From contig JAFSYO010000150.1 of the NCBI GenBank assembly GCA_017449925.1, forward strand, positions 1 to 28,981: 28,981 nucleotides of DNA, written 5' to 3'. Under the pieces are notes generated by a model that did not search any database, had not been told where the DNA came from, and worked only from the letters and a program-made list of their open reading frames with translations. Positions within the stretch are counted from its first letter, which is position 1, and every line of letters begins with the position of its first letter. The stretch is from Stomatobaculum sp. (lineage in GTDB: Bacteria > Bacillota_A > Clostridia > Lachnospirales > Lachnospiraceae). Shown piece after piece: positions 5,756 through 14,044 of this stretch. The translations under genes were made by a program, and so were the position numbers.

Positions 5756-6727
5756 GTGGCACGGAATAAAAAAAGAAGACTGGATGAAGAGACGACCTAC
5801 TGGCTTTCCTATTCCGATATGATGGCAGGACTTCTGCTGACTTTTGTTCTCGTCATTGCGCTGACAGTTCTTCATGCCAATATTCAGTTTGACACAAAGC
5901 AGCAGGAGCTCCTGGGGAAGGAGCAGGAACTGTTCATCCAGGCGGATGCCCTGGAAAAGGAAAAAGCGCTGGCGGCGGAACAGCAGGCAAAGATCTCAGT
6001 CCAGCAGAGCCAGCTGGATGAACAGGCAGAGAGACTGACTCTGCAGAAAGCACAGCTGACCGAACAGGAAGAACTGCTGTCCCGGCAGTCGAAACTGCTG
6101 GAAGAACTCAAGGATATCATGGAATCCCAGCAGGCGAAACTGGACCGGATCATCGGCGTCAGGAGCGAACTGATCGAAGCCCTGAAAGAGGAATTTGATG
6201 ATTCCGCCCTTCAGATCTCGGTGGACGAAAAGACCGGCGCCATTACCATGGATTCCAGCATTCTGTTCGAGTACAACCAGGACGAACTGAAGGAGTCCGG
6301 AGCGGACTTTCTGTCAGCCTTTCTTCCCCGCTATACAAAGATCCTGATGGATCCCAAATACAGAGAATATATCTCCGAGATCGTCATCGAAGGCCATACG
6401 GACACTGTCGGTGATTATCTTTTCAACCTGGACCTTTCCCAGAAGAGGGCGTACTCGGTGGCGCAGTACTGCATGTCCGACGAAAATGCTGTTCTGGCGG
6501 AAAGCGACCGGAAGGCGCTGCAGGAAGTGCTGTCAAGCAGCGGAAAGTCCTTCAGCAATCCCATCTACAACAATGACGGATCGGTGAACATGGACGCCTC
6601 CCGACGGGTGGAGATCCTGTTCCGGCTGAAGGATGAAGAAATGATCCGGGAAATGATCGACATCCTGAATGAGGAGAAGATCAACGAGCGCGGTCCCGGG
6701 AATGTAGTCCCCGGTCCGGGAGCCTGA
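5756..6727 (+). CDS. MotB/OmpA-family stator protein, ZorB-like
   Basis: The 323-residue partner of the upstream channel protein. A short basic N-terminus leads to YWLSYSDMMAGLLLTFVLVI, a single membrane helix (about 22-40) with Asp21 in the position of the MotB/ZorB proton-carrying aspartate. A Q/E-rich coiled coil (about 45-135) follows. An OmpA-like peptidoglycan-binding domain (about 155-292) contains EGHTDTVGD, then NLDLSQKRAYSVAQYC, and ends with ASRRVEILFRL. The family usually forms a channel complex anchored to the cell wall that turns proton flow into movement or signalling. The C-terminal GPGNVVPGPGA is a short low-complexity tail. The next gene, TrpB-like, starts 141 bp later. Confidence 0.86.
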   Translation: MARNKKRRLDEETTYWLSYSDMMAGLLLTFVLVIALTVLHANIQFDTKQQELLGKEQELFIQADALEKEKALAAEQQAKISVQQSQLDEQAERLTLQKAQLTEQEELLSRQSKLLEELKDIMESQQAKLDRIIGVRSELIEALKEEFDDSALQISVDEKTGAITMDSSILFEYNQDELKESGADFLSAFLPRYTKILMDPKYREYISEIVIEGHTDTVGDYLFNLDLSQKRAYSVAQYCMSDENAVLAESDRKALQEVLSSSGKSFSNPIYNNDGSVNMDASRRVEILFRLKDEEMIREMIDILNEEKINERGPGNVVPGPGA

Positions 6728-6868
6728 AGGATCGGCCCTCCGGCAGCGCGGCAGGAGAATGAAGACGCGGCGTAACTCCCGGAAACAGAAGAAATATGAT
6801 ATGATAGAAAAACACCAGATATGACATAAATCAGACCGGATTACGGACACAAGAAAGGATCGACAAGT

Positions 6869-8137
6869 ATGAACAAGTACAGGGACTTTGACAATTACCT
6901 GAAAGAGTATCCCTCAGAAGACGGATATTTCGGAAAATACGGCGGCAACTATCTGGAGGATCCCGAGCTGATCAAGGCCTTCAATGAATATGCCGAAGGA
7001 TACAATACCATCGCGCAGTCCGCGCAGTTCATCGCGGAACTCCGCCGCATCCGCAAAGATTTTCAGGGACGTCCCACACCTGTTTATCACTGTCAGACCC
7101 TTTCAAACCTCCTGGGAAGGACCCAGATCTATCTGAAAAGAGAAGACCTGAACCATACCGGCGCCCACCAACTGAACCACTGCATGGGCGAAGGGCTGCT
7201 GGCAAAATATATGGGAAAGAAAAAGCTCATTGCCGAGACCGGCGCCGGACAGCACGGCGTCGCCCTGGCGACGGCAGCAGCGTACTTCGGCCTGGAGTGC
7301 GATATCTACATGGGCGAGGTGGATATCGTGAAGCAGGCGCCGAATGTGACCCGGATGAAGCTTCTTGGCGCCAACGTGATTCCGGTGAGCTTCGGCCTTA
7401 AGACACTGAAGGAGGCCGTGGACGCCGCTTTTATGGCCTATTCGAAAGAATACAAGGACGCGATCTACTGCATCGGAACAGCGGCCGGACCGCACCCCTT
7501 CCCGCTGATGGTCCGGGATTTCCAGTACTGCATCGGTGAAGAAGCGCGGAGGCAGTTCCTTGAGCAGACCGGGCATCTTCCGGACAAGGTGACGGCCTGC
7601 GTTGGAGGCGGGTCCAATGCGATCGGTATGTTCACGCCGTTCCTGGCGGATCCCGTGGAACTGATCGGCGTTGAGCCGCTGGGCCGCGGTCCGAAACTTG
7701 GTGACCATGCGGCGTCCATCACCTACGGAAAAGAAGGCGTCATGCACGGGTTCAACAGCATCATGCTGGCGGATGAAAACGGCGATCCCGCGCCGGTCTA
7801 CTCCAATGCCAGCGGGTTGGACTATCCTGCCGCCGGTCCGGAGCACGCACTGCTGCACGACCTGGACCGCGTGAAATACACCACCATCGGCGACGACGAA
7901 GCCATTGAGGCGCTTTTCCTTCTTTCCCGTCATGAAGGCATTATCCCGGCCATCGAAAGCTCCCATGCCCTGGCTTACGCCATCAAGGTGGCCAGGACAG
8001 GAAAGACCGGCTCCATTCTCGTGAATCTGTCCGGCCGAGGAGACAAGGATCTGGATTACATCGTGGAGCACTACGGCTACGGTGAAGAGTTCCTGAAGAA
8101 AATGGAAGAAAAAAGAAAAACCGAAGGTTCTAACTGA
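6869..8137 (+). CDS. trpB: Tryptophan synthase beta-subunit-like protein lacking the PLP lysine
   Basis: A 422-residue protein colinear with TrpB, which joins indole and L-serine to make tryptophan. Nearly every landmark is intact: [31 protein letters not shown] (the catalytic Glu region), [12 protein letters not shown] (phosphate loop), [10 protein letters not shown] and LSGRGDKD. The residue after GAH, normally the lysine that binds PLP (GAHKxN), is Gln101, codon CAA at 7169-7171. From AAA this is one transversion. As written the enzyme cannot form the internal aldimine. No trpA or other trp gene is nearby, so it is a stand-alone copy. A lipoprotein gene follows 37 bp later. It is either an inactive or repurposed paralogue, or carries a sequencing error. 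AAAGGA precedes the ATG. Confidence 0.9.
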   Translation: MNKYRDFDNYLKEYPSEDGYFGKYGGNYLEDPELIKAFNEYAEGYNTIAQSAQFIAELRRIRKDFQGRPTPVYHCQTLSNLLGRTQIYLKREDLNHTGAHQLNHCMGEGLLAKYMGKKKLIAETGAGQHGVALATAAAYFGLECDIYMGEVDIVKQAPNVTRMKLLGANVIPVSFGLKTLKEAVDAAFMAYSKEYKDAIYCIGTAAGPHPFPLMVRDFQYCIGEEARRQFLEQTGHLPDKVTACVGGGSNAIGMFTPFLADPVELIGVEPLGRGPKLGDHAASITYGKEGVMHGFNSIMLADENGDPAPVYSNASGLDYPAAGPEHALLHDLDRVKYTTIGDDEAIEALFLLSRHEGIIPAIESSHALAYAIKVARTGKTGSILVNLSGRGDKDLDYIVEHYGYGEEFLKKMEEKRKTEGSN

Positions 8138-8159
8138 GGTTGATCGATAGTAACTATTA

Positions 8160-8166
8160 AAAGGAG
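8160..8166 (+). promoter_or_regulatory. Strong ribosome binding site of the lipoprotein gene
   Basis: AAAGGAGG sits 8 bases before the ATG at 8175, in a gap of only 37 bp after the TrpB-like gene. This fixes the start of the signal peptide. Confidence 0.7.
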
Positions 8167-8174
8167 GACTGTAT

Positions 8175-10091
8175 ATGAAAAGGATAATTGCAATGCTGGC
8201 GGCAATGGTTTTACTGGTCAGTCTTTGCCTCACGGGCTGCGGAGGAGCCAAGGACAGCGGGGCAAATGGCGCCCCGGACAGGAGCATCCCCGGACAGGCC
8301 GCGGAACAGACCACTGAAGCGCCGGACCCGAATCTCGGAGTGTACTATGTAGAAGGAATGATGGGAATGACTGCAGAGGAGCTGGCTCCCATGATGGGAA
8401 GCGGAACGGCGGATGATTTCCGGAAATCCTTTGTCATAGAGCTGAAGGAAGACGGCAAGGGAACAGTCTCCGAGGACGGCGACGATCCAGCGGAGATGTT
8501 CTGGAAACTGGACGGAGACAAGCTGACTCTTGCAGAAAAGGAAAATCCGTCCGCGGAGGATGAAGTGCTGGAAGGAACCCTTGCAGACGGCGTCCTGGTC
8601 ATCTCCGCCGAGGGAGTGGAGATGGTCTTTGCCAAAGAAGGAACTAAGGAGAAGGCGCAGGAGCGGATCAAGGCTTCTTCAGAGGACAATCCCCTGGCAG
8701 CTCTGTTAGGCGAGATCAACGAATTGGAAAGCGAGAGCGCCGAAGCGGAGACTGAAAAAGCAGCTGAATCAGCAGCGGATGCTGAGACCACCGAAGCAGC
8801 GGCAGCGGAGACCACCACCGCGGCAGAGACTACTGCGGCGGCTGAGACCACAAAGGCGGCAGCGGAGACCGCAAAAGCTGCAGCAGCGGCGGCGGCTGGA
8901 CAGAGCAGCGACCTCGGAAAATATATGATCTACGAGTACGAGGCAGGCGGGCAGAAGGTCACTTATGATATCCTGAAGGTCGCAGGTATGGGCGACACCT
9001 ATCTGGAGCTGAAGGACGGCGGCGAGGCAGAGCTCTATCTTTTTAACCAGAAAGTGGACGTCACCTGGGAACCGGGCGTGGTCATCGCCTACGGAACCTC
9101 CAGATGGCCCTACACCATCGACGGGGACACCCTGACCCTTGATATGGCAGGCGTCACCTATGTCATGAAGCGGGACGGCAGCGCTCCCGCCGGCGGCAGC
9201 AGCGCGGCAGCCACCACCGCGGCAGAAACAACCGCAGCGGAGACCAAGGCAGCGGAGACCACCGCGGCAGAGACCAAAGCGGCAGTTTCAGCAGACGTTC
9301 CTCAAGGGGACGGCCTGATCAGCGGAGAAGAGGTTCAGAAAGGTTATGTCTGGTTAAGTAAGGTGGCGAAGGATCCCTTCAACATGACCTATAAGGATCT
9401 GGCAGAACATTTCGGTGTGGACGGCGAGTTCGACAAGGAAGAGTACTCCGATCACATGAAGCGCAACAAACGTTATTACAAGTGGATCTCCAAGGAAAAC
9501 CCGAATCTCTTCATCTATGTGAACTTCGATGAAAAGGACGCGGCTAATAAGCCCGGCGTCTACACGATCAGCGGTTACAACTCCAGCGGATTCACAGCTT
9601 CTGAAGCAGAATCCAAGTATCTTGACATTGTAAAGGCAGAAGCTTCTGAAGCGGATAAAGCAGCAGCGGCCAATGCGGCCATGAAGGATTTCTCCGTGGA
9701 TATTCACCCCTGGGGCAACAAGGAGGACTTTGTTACCGTCAGCATGGAGGTCCCGGAATCCGGCTGGGCCTATGATGAGAAGAAGGATCATCTGGTGGAG
9801 AATGAGAACGTCAACACCTTCGGCGCCGGCTTCATCCAGTTCAAGCTGGAAAAGAACGTCGAGAAATTCGACTTCTACAAGGACAAGTTCGAGAACTACA
9901 AGGATATCGATGACCGGGAGTTCGGCGGCGTGACCTTCAAGGGCCGCACCTACAAGAACATCGGTTACAACTGGACCGAGTATATCGCACAGCTGGATGA
10001 CGATCACGCCATGTCCATCGGCATCGTCCGCGTGGACATCAATGAGGGTACCATGGGCGATAAGATCCTCAACAGCATCAGCTTCAAGTAA
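8175..10091 (+). CDS. Large lipoprotein with two lipocalin-like units and A/E/T-rich linkers
   Basis: A 638-residue exported protein. The signal peptide MKRIIAMLAAMVLLVSLCLTGC ends in lipobox LTGC, so Cys22 is the likely lipidated residue and the protein is held on the outer face of the membrane. A beta-rich unit (about 57-165, with WKLDGDKLTLAEK) is followed by an Ala/Glu/Thr linker (about 180-235). A second beta-rich unit (about 243-335, with YTIDGDTLTLDMAG) is followed by another repeat linker (about 338-375, AETTAAETKA twice). A C-terminal domain of about 260 residues is not recognised. The shared x-DGD-x-LTL motif suggests the two beta units are duplicated. The role is unknown; such proteins may bind ligands or span the cell wall. 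Confidence 0.8.
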   Translation: MKRIIAMLAAMVLLVSLCLTGCGGAKDSGANGAPDRSIPGQAAEQTTEAPDPNLGVYYVEGMMGMTAEELAPMMGSGTADDFRKSFVIELKEDGKGTVSEDGDDPAEMFWKLDGDKLTLAEKENPSAEDEVLEGTLADGVLVISAEGVEMVFAKEGTKEKAQERIKASSEDNPLAALLGEINELESESAEAETEKAAESAADAETTEAAAAETTTAAETTAAAETTKAAAETAKAAAAAAAGQSSDLGKYMIYEYEAGGQKVTYDILKVAGMGDTYLELKDGGEAELYLFNQKVDVTWEPGVVIAYGTSRWPYTIDGDTLTLDMAGVTYVMKRDGSAPAGGSSAAATTAAETTAAETKAAETTAAETKAAVSADVPQGDGLISGEEVQKGYVWLSKVAKDPFNMTYKDLAEHFGVDGEFDKEEYSDHMKRNKRYYKWISKENPNLFIYVNFDEKDAANKPGVYTISGYNSSGFTASEAESKYLDIVKAEASEADKAAAANAAMKDFSVDIHPWGNKEDFVTVSMEVPESGWAYDEKKDHLVENENVNTFGAGFIQFKLEKNVEKFDFYKDKFENYKDIDDREFGGVTFKGRTYKNIGYNWTEYIAQLDDDHAMSIGIVRVDINEGTMGDKILNSISFK

Positions 10092-10126
10092 ACCGGAGCT
10101 TTCAGAAGATCTTTTCAAAAAAATGA

Positions 10127-10166
10127 GCCGGGAGACCGCAGAATAAAGCGGTTTCCCGGCGTTTTT
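10127..10166 (+). terminator. Intrinsic terminator after the lipoprotein gene
   Basis: A 13-bp stem, 10127-10139 with 10148-10160 (GCCGGGA and CCGC arms, one G:T pair), has an 8-base loop and is followed by GTTTTT. It closes the transcription unit that probably starts at the ZorA-like or TrpB-like gene, and lies before the convergent CoA-transferase. Confidence 0.88.
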
Positions 10167-10190
10167 GATGCCCACGCAATTGTTTCAACT

Positions 10191-11525
10191 TTACCGTTTG
10201 TTCGAGGAGATCCAGATCTTCTGCTGCTCTGCAGCCTTGATCAGCTCGTCCCGGAAGTCCGGGTGGGCGATGGAGATCAGCATCTCCGCCCGTTCCCAGG
10301 TGGTCCGTCCCACCAGGTTCACGATTCCGTATTCCGTCACCAGGTAGTAAGCCTGGCTCCGGGGATCTGTGACGATGTCACCCTGGAAATAGGGCACGAT
10401 CCGGGACCGCATCTTCCCCTCTTTGTCCTTATAAGTGGAGCTCATGCAGATAAAAGCTTTCCCGCCCCGGGACATGGCGGCGCCCGTCAGGTAGTCAAGC
10501 TGACCGCCGGTGCCGCTGATCTGCCGGAGTCCCGCGCTTTCCGAGGAGATCTGGCCGTATAGGTCCACGGCGATACAGTTGTTGATGGAGATCATGTTGT
10601 CGATGCGGCCGATGACCTCGGGGGAGTTCACGTATTCCAGCGGCGCCGCGATGACAGTGGGATTGTTGTCGATCCACTTGTAGAAGTCTCCGGAACCGAA
10701 GGCGATGCCTGTCAGACCCTTCCAGCGGTAGTAGTTTTTCTTTGCGTTGGTCAGCTTCCCGGCTTTGTGGAGTTCATAGTAGGCGTCGCCGCAAAGCTCG
10801 GTGTGCATTCCCAGGTCCTTGAGGTCCGACTTCGCCAGAAGAGAGCCGACGACGTTCGGCATGCCGCCGATGCCCAGCTGCAGCGTGGCGCCGGAAGGGA
10901 TGAGGGGCAGGATGTAGTCCGCAATGCGGAGTTCGTTTTCCGTGGGTTCAGCCATGGGGAACTGCAGAAGCTCACCATGCTCTCCTTCGACCACATAGTC
11001 CACTTCCGAGATGTGGATCATCTCGTCAAAGCCGCCCAGAAGGTGCGGAAGCCGCTCGTTGACCTCAAGGATCACGATGTCCGCCTTCTCCAGGATGGTG
11101 CGGGTGACGCCGGTCCCCGAGGAAAGGTTAAAGTAACCGTGGCAGTCCATGGGGGTGACGCTGGCCATGGCCACATTGACCGTCAGAAAATGGCGGTAGT
11201 AGGGTCCCAGGTTCCGGAAGATCATGGGAATAAAGTTGCAGAGCCCCCGGTCGCAGAGCTGGCGCTCGTAACCGGAGCAGTGCCAGCTGTTGTAGATAAA
11301 GTGATTCCGCTCCGGATCGCTCTCCACGGTCTTCAGCCGGTGGAACACCAGGTTGCTGCGGATCTTCACGTCAAACAGTTCGTCCCGGCGCTTCGCCAGC
11401 GCAGCCTCAAGCAGCACGGGAAACGTGATATTGGTGGACAGGTCCACCCAGTCCCCGCTTTTCACGACCTTGACGGCTTCCTCCGGGGTGCGGAGTTTTC
11501 CGCGGTATTCATCGTAGTAGTTCAT
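10191..11525 (-). CDS. Acetyl-CoA hydrolase/transferase family; butyryl-CoA:acetate CoA-transferase-like
   Basis: A 444-residue family I CoA-transferase that moves CoA between a carboxylic acid and an acyl-CoA. The start [20 protein letters not shown], the end [20 protein letters not shown] plus [18 protein letters not shown] and [19 protein letters not shown] all resemble the butyryl-CoA:acetate and 4-hydroxybutyrate CoA-transferases of Clostridia. Glu243 in HTELCGDA is the probable catalytic glutamate. The N-terminal third ([20 protein letters not shown]) differs from what I recall of the classical Roseburia-type enzyme, so the acyl substrate should not be assumed. GGAGGG precedes the ATG. 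Monocistronic, with a TATACT promoter and a structured leader. Confidence 0.87.
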   Translation of the reverse strand: MNYYDEYRGKLRTPEEAVKVVKSGDWVDLSTNITFPVLLEAALAKRRDELFDVKIRSNLVFHRLKTVESDPERNHFIYNSWHCSGYERQLCDRGLCNFIPMIFRNLGPYYRHFLTVNVAMASVTPMDCHGYFNLSSGTGVTRTILEKADIVILEVNERLPHLLGGFDEMIHISEVDYVVEGEHGELLQFPMAEPTENELRIADYILPLIPSGATLQLGIGGMPNVVGSLLAKSDLKDLGMHTELCGDAYYELHKAGKLTNAKKNYYRWKGLTGIAFGSGDFYKWIDNNPTVIAAPLEYVNSPEVIGRIDNMISINNCIAVDLYGQISSESAGLRQISGTGGQLDYLTGAAMSRGGKAFICMSSTYKDKEGKMRSRIVPYFQGDIVTDPRSQAYYLVTEYGIVNLVGRTTWERAEMLISIAHPDFRDELIKAAEQQKIWISSNKR

Positions 11526-11574
11526 AGTTCAGTTGCCCTCCGGGTACAGAAATCAAGAGGAAAGTTGTGAATGC

Positions 11575-11600
11575 ACATGCGCATGTCCCGCAGGCGGGAC
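11575..11600 (-). promoter_or_regulatory. Palindrome and hairpin in the CoA-transferase leader
   Basis: ACATGCGCATGT (11575-11586) is a perfect 12-bp palindrome. It overlaps by two bases a GTCCCGC-AG-GCGGGAC hairpin (11585-11600). On the minus strand both fall in the untranslated leader, between the promoter and the ATG. They could be an operator or an RNA control element; no U-tract makes it a clear terminator. Confidence 0.45.
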
Positions 11601-11612
11601 TTGATCATTATC

Positions 11613-11641
11613 AGTATAGATTAAAAACGGGAGAGAGTCAC
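11613..11641 (-). promoter_or_regulatory. Promoter for the CoA-transferase gene
   Basis: Read on the minus strand, GTGACT (11641-11636) and TATACT (11618-11613) are 17 bases apart, about 90 bases before the ATG. Confidence 0.55.
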
Positions 11642-11704
11642 TGGAGTATGGTAAACTGTCTTTAGAACGAGTCTTGAACCTAGGAACAAGGAGGCATGCA
11701 GAAG

Positions 11705-12949
11705 ATGCTGATCAGAAACGCGCTGGTTTATACGGGACAAAAGGGTTTTGAAAAGAAGGACCTGCGGATCGAAGAAGAGCGTATCGCTGAGGATAAGGCG
11801 CAGAGCAAAGCGAATGTCACAGATATGGATTCCGCAGATTCAGAGGAAGTCATCGACGCCGAGGGTCTTTACGCCCTGCCGGGCCTGGTGGACATCCATC
11901 TCCACGGGGCCGCGGGAGATGATCTCTGCGACGCGGATCCGGAGGCCTTAAGGCGCATCGCGGAGTTCGAAGCTGTGAACGGCATCGCGGCCTTCTGCCC
12001 TGCGGTAATGACCTGCGGGGAAGAGAAGCTGAAGGAAGTGCTGGGCGCCGCGGAGCGGTATATGAAAGAAGACAGCTGCGCGGCCGTCCGGGACTGCGGA
12101 CACAAACCTGCCGCGGCCGTGGCGGGCGTCCGGATGGAGGGACCCTTTCTCAGTCCCCGGAAAGCCGGAGCCCAGGACCCGCAGTTCATCCGGTCCGCTG
12201 CTCCGGACGCTGAGAACAGGAGCGGCGCGGACTTTTTCCAGGAGCTGCAGCGGCAGTACGGCGGCATCGTCCGCATTCTGGATATCGCGCCGGAAGAGCC
12301 CGGCTGCATGGAAATGATCCGGGAGCTCTCGAAGGAGGTCCGGATCAGTGTCGCCCACACCACGGCGGATTATGACACCGCATCAGAAGCCTTCTGTGCC
12401 GGCGCGCGGCAGCTCACGCACCTCTACAATGCCATGCCCGGCATCCACCACCGCTCCCCCGGCCCCGTGATCGCGGCGCTGGAGTACAACACCAATAAAA
12501 AAAGCGGCGTCTCCGCCGAGATCATCGCAGACGGGATCCATATTCATCCCGCTATGGTCCGCTTTACCTTTCGGGCTTTCGGACCGGAGAATATGATCCT
12601 CATCTCCGACAGCATGCGGGCCTGCGGCCTGCCGGCAGGACAGTACGAACTGGGCGGCCAGGCCGTGACAGTGCTTTCCGAGAAAGAAAAAAAGAAGGCG
12701 GTGCTCACAGACCATCCGGAAACCCTGGCCGGGAGCGTCGCCTCGCTGTTCGATTGTCTTCGCTGTGCTGTTACGGAGATGGAGATCCCGCTCCCGGATG
12801 CCGTCCGGGCCGCATCTGAAAATCCCGCAAAAGCGTTGGGGATTTTCGGAGATTACGGGACCCTGACGGCAGGAGCCTATGCGAATGTGGTCCTGACGGA
12901 CCGGGAGCTGAATATCAAAGCAGTGATCCTGCGGGGAAAGCCGTTATAG
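11705..12949 (+). CDS. nagA: N-acetylglucosamine-6-phosphate deacetylase
   Basis: An amidohydrolase-superfamily enzyme that removes acetate from GlcNAc-6-phosphate, giving glucosamine-6-phosphate for cell-wall recycling or catabolism. Landmarks: LPGLVDIHLHGAAGDD (metal-binding HxH), GVRMEGPFLSPRKAGAQ (metal-binding Glu), ISVAHTTADYD, QLTHLYNAMPGIHHRSPG, IIADGIHIHPAMV and ILISDSMRACGLPAG (catalytic Asp). AAGGAGG (11688-11694) is one base from the ATG at 11696 but ten bases from the ATG at 11705, so the later start is preferred (MLIRNALVY, 414 residues). A charged insertion at about residues 30-50 lengthens the N-terminal beta domain. Only 3 bp separate its stop from the convergent phosphatase-thioesterase gene, and nagB is not adjacent. 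Confidence 0.92.
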   Translation: MLIRNALVYTGQKGFEKKDLRIEEERIAEDKAQSKANVTDMDSADSEEVIDAEGLYALPGLVDIHLHGAAGDDLCDADPEALRRIAEFEAVNGIAAFCPAVMTCGEEKLKEVLGAAERYMKEDSCAAVRDCGHKPAAAVAGVRMEGPFLSPRKAGAQDPQFIRSAAPDAENRSGADFFQELQRQYGGIVRILDIAPEEPGCMEMIRELSKEVRISVAHTTADYDTASEAFCAGARQLTHLYNAMPGIHHRSPGPVIAALEYNTNKKSGVSAEIIADGIHIHPAMVRFTFRAFGPENMILISDSMRACGLPAGQYELGGQAVTVLSEKEKKKAVLTDHPETLAGSVASLFDCLRCAVTEMEIPLPDAVRAASENPAKALGIFGDYGTLTAGAYANVVLTDRELNIKAVILRGKPL

Positions 12950-12952
12950 GAC

Positions 12953-13882
12953 TTACTTGTTTTCTTTTGCCGCGCCCTTCTCCTTCATCTTTTTGGAGTT
13001 CACTTTGACTCTCAGATGTGAGCCTGTTCCGCATAAGCCCTTCTCGTCGTGCACTTCGATGTCGAACCACATCTTCCTCCGCTCGATCTTTTTCAGCTTC
13101 GCGGTGGCTGTGACCTTCATGCCCACCGGCGTCGGCGCCAGGTGCCGGCAGCTGACCTCTGCGCCCACGGTGGTCTGGTCCTCGTCGAGGTAGGCCTTCG
13201 CCAGTTCCAGGGCGCAGGCTTCCATCAGCGCCACCATATTCGGGGTGGAGAGGATCTTGGAGCCGGCGCTTCCGATGCGCTTTGCGGTCATCTCGTCCGT
13301 CACTTCCCAGGTAAGGGAGTGTTCCAGCGGCTTGTCCGGCGCGGGATCGCCGAGGCGCACCACCTTGCAGTTGTCGATCAGGGACTTGGCGAACTCTTCG
13401 TTGGTCAGATTCTCAAAGTAGGAACGGATGAAGCGGAAGATGCCGCCGTGGGCAACGAGAAGATAAACTTTAGTCTCGTCCGCCATGACCTCGTCCAGCA
13501 CGTTGTAGATCCGCTGCGCCACCCGGAACAAAGACTCGCCGCCTTCAAAATCGTTGGCGAAGTTCTGCTTCGCAAGAATGAAGTCAGGGTGGTTCTTCGG
13601 GCCTTCGCCCTCCCATTTTCCGAAATTGTGCTCCCGGATCCTTTTCTCCTCCCGCATGGGGATCCCCGTGATCTCAGAGATGATCGCCGCGGTGTCCTTC
13701 GCCCGCTCCAGCGGGGAGTAAAGGATCTCATCGATCCGGAAGCCCTGCTCTTTGATGTATTCGCCGGCTTCTCTGGCCTGCTGGCGGCCAAGTCCGGTCA
13801 GCGGGCTCTCGGAAATACCGCAGATCCGGTCCGCCTTATTCCATTCAGTCTCTCCGTGTCTTACAAAATAAAAATGTGCCAT
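12953..13882 (-). CDS. Histidine phosphatase fused to FlK-like hotdog thioesterase domain
   Basis: A 309-residue two-domain protein. Residues about 1-180 form a histidine phosphatase (phosphoglycerate-mutase-like): FVRHGETEWN with His9, LYSPLERAKDTA, EGGESLFRVAQRI, and the second catalytic His in VAHGGIFRF (about 145). Residues about 190-300 form a single hotdog domain like fluoroacetyl-CoA thioesterase: ILSTPNMVALMEACALELA, TTVGAEVSCRHLAPTPVGM, and a GTGSHLR ending. The STP Thr, the LMEA Glu and the RHLAP His match the FlK catalytic positions. Start at 13882, where AAGGAGAG is well placed. An open stretch of 30 upstream codons has no such site. The fusion suggests that a phosphorylated and a CoA-linked metabolite are handled together; the substrate is unknown. 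Confidence 0.85.
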   Translation of the reverse strand: MAHFYFVRHGETEWNKADRICGISESPLTGLGRQQAREAGEYIKEQGFRIDEILYSPLERAKDTAAIISEITGIPMREEKRIREHNFGKWEGEGPKNHPDFILAKQNFANDFEGGESLFRVAQRIYNVLDEVMADETKVYLLVAHGGIFRFIRSYFENLTNEEFAKSLIDNCKVVRLGDPAPDKPLEHSLTWEVTDEMTAKRIGSAGSKILSTPNMVALMEACALELAKAYLDEDQTTVGAEVSCRHLAPTPVGMKVTATAKLKKIERRKMWFDIEVHDEKGLCGTGSHLRVKVNSKKMKEKGAAKENK

Positions 13883-13987
13883 AGAGCTCTCCTTATGCTG
13901 TCTGAGAAACTTTTGCCGGGTGTACAGGTACTCATATATCAAATGGTAACACAGTTTCCCGGGCCTGTCCAATTTCTGCCGGCGTTA

Positions 13988-13996
13988 TGGTATAAT
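13988..13996 (+). promoter_or_regulatory. Extended -10 promoter of the housekeeping block
   Basis: TGGTATAAT is a perfect extended -10 (TATAAT at 13991-13996), about 50 bases before the TTG start at 14045. The -35 region is poor, as expected for an extended -10. It lies downstream of the divergent phosphatase gene's start. Confidence 0.6.
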
Positions 13997-14044
13997 GAGG
14001 AAACGCAGTTTTTTGATACACACGCGTACGGAAAGGAACATGGA

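Noticed and set aside
4430..8137. A complete Zorya defence system
   Set aside because: Only ZorA/ZorB-like genes are present. The downstream genes are TrpB-like and a lipoprotein; no ZorC, ZorD helicase or ZorE nuclease is seen.
6869..8137. Part of a trp biosynthesis operon
   Set aside because: No trpA, trpC, trpD, trpE or trpF neighbours. The flanking genes are a stator-like pair and a lipoprotein.
7103..8314. A 403-codon open frame on the minus strand
   Set aside because: It is antisense to the conserved trpB-like gene, its residue pattern is low in recognisable motifs, and no ribosome binding site is apparent.
13049..14044. Extension of the 737-residue membrane protein by 332 codons at its N-terminus
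   Set aside because: The stretch overlaps the well-supported phosphatase-thioesterase gene on the other strand, and the translation is non-globular. A promoter and binding site place the start at 14045.
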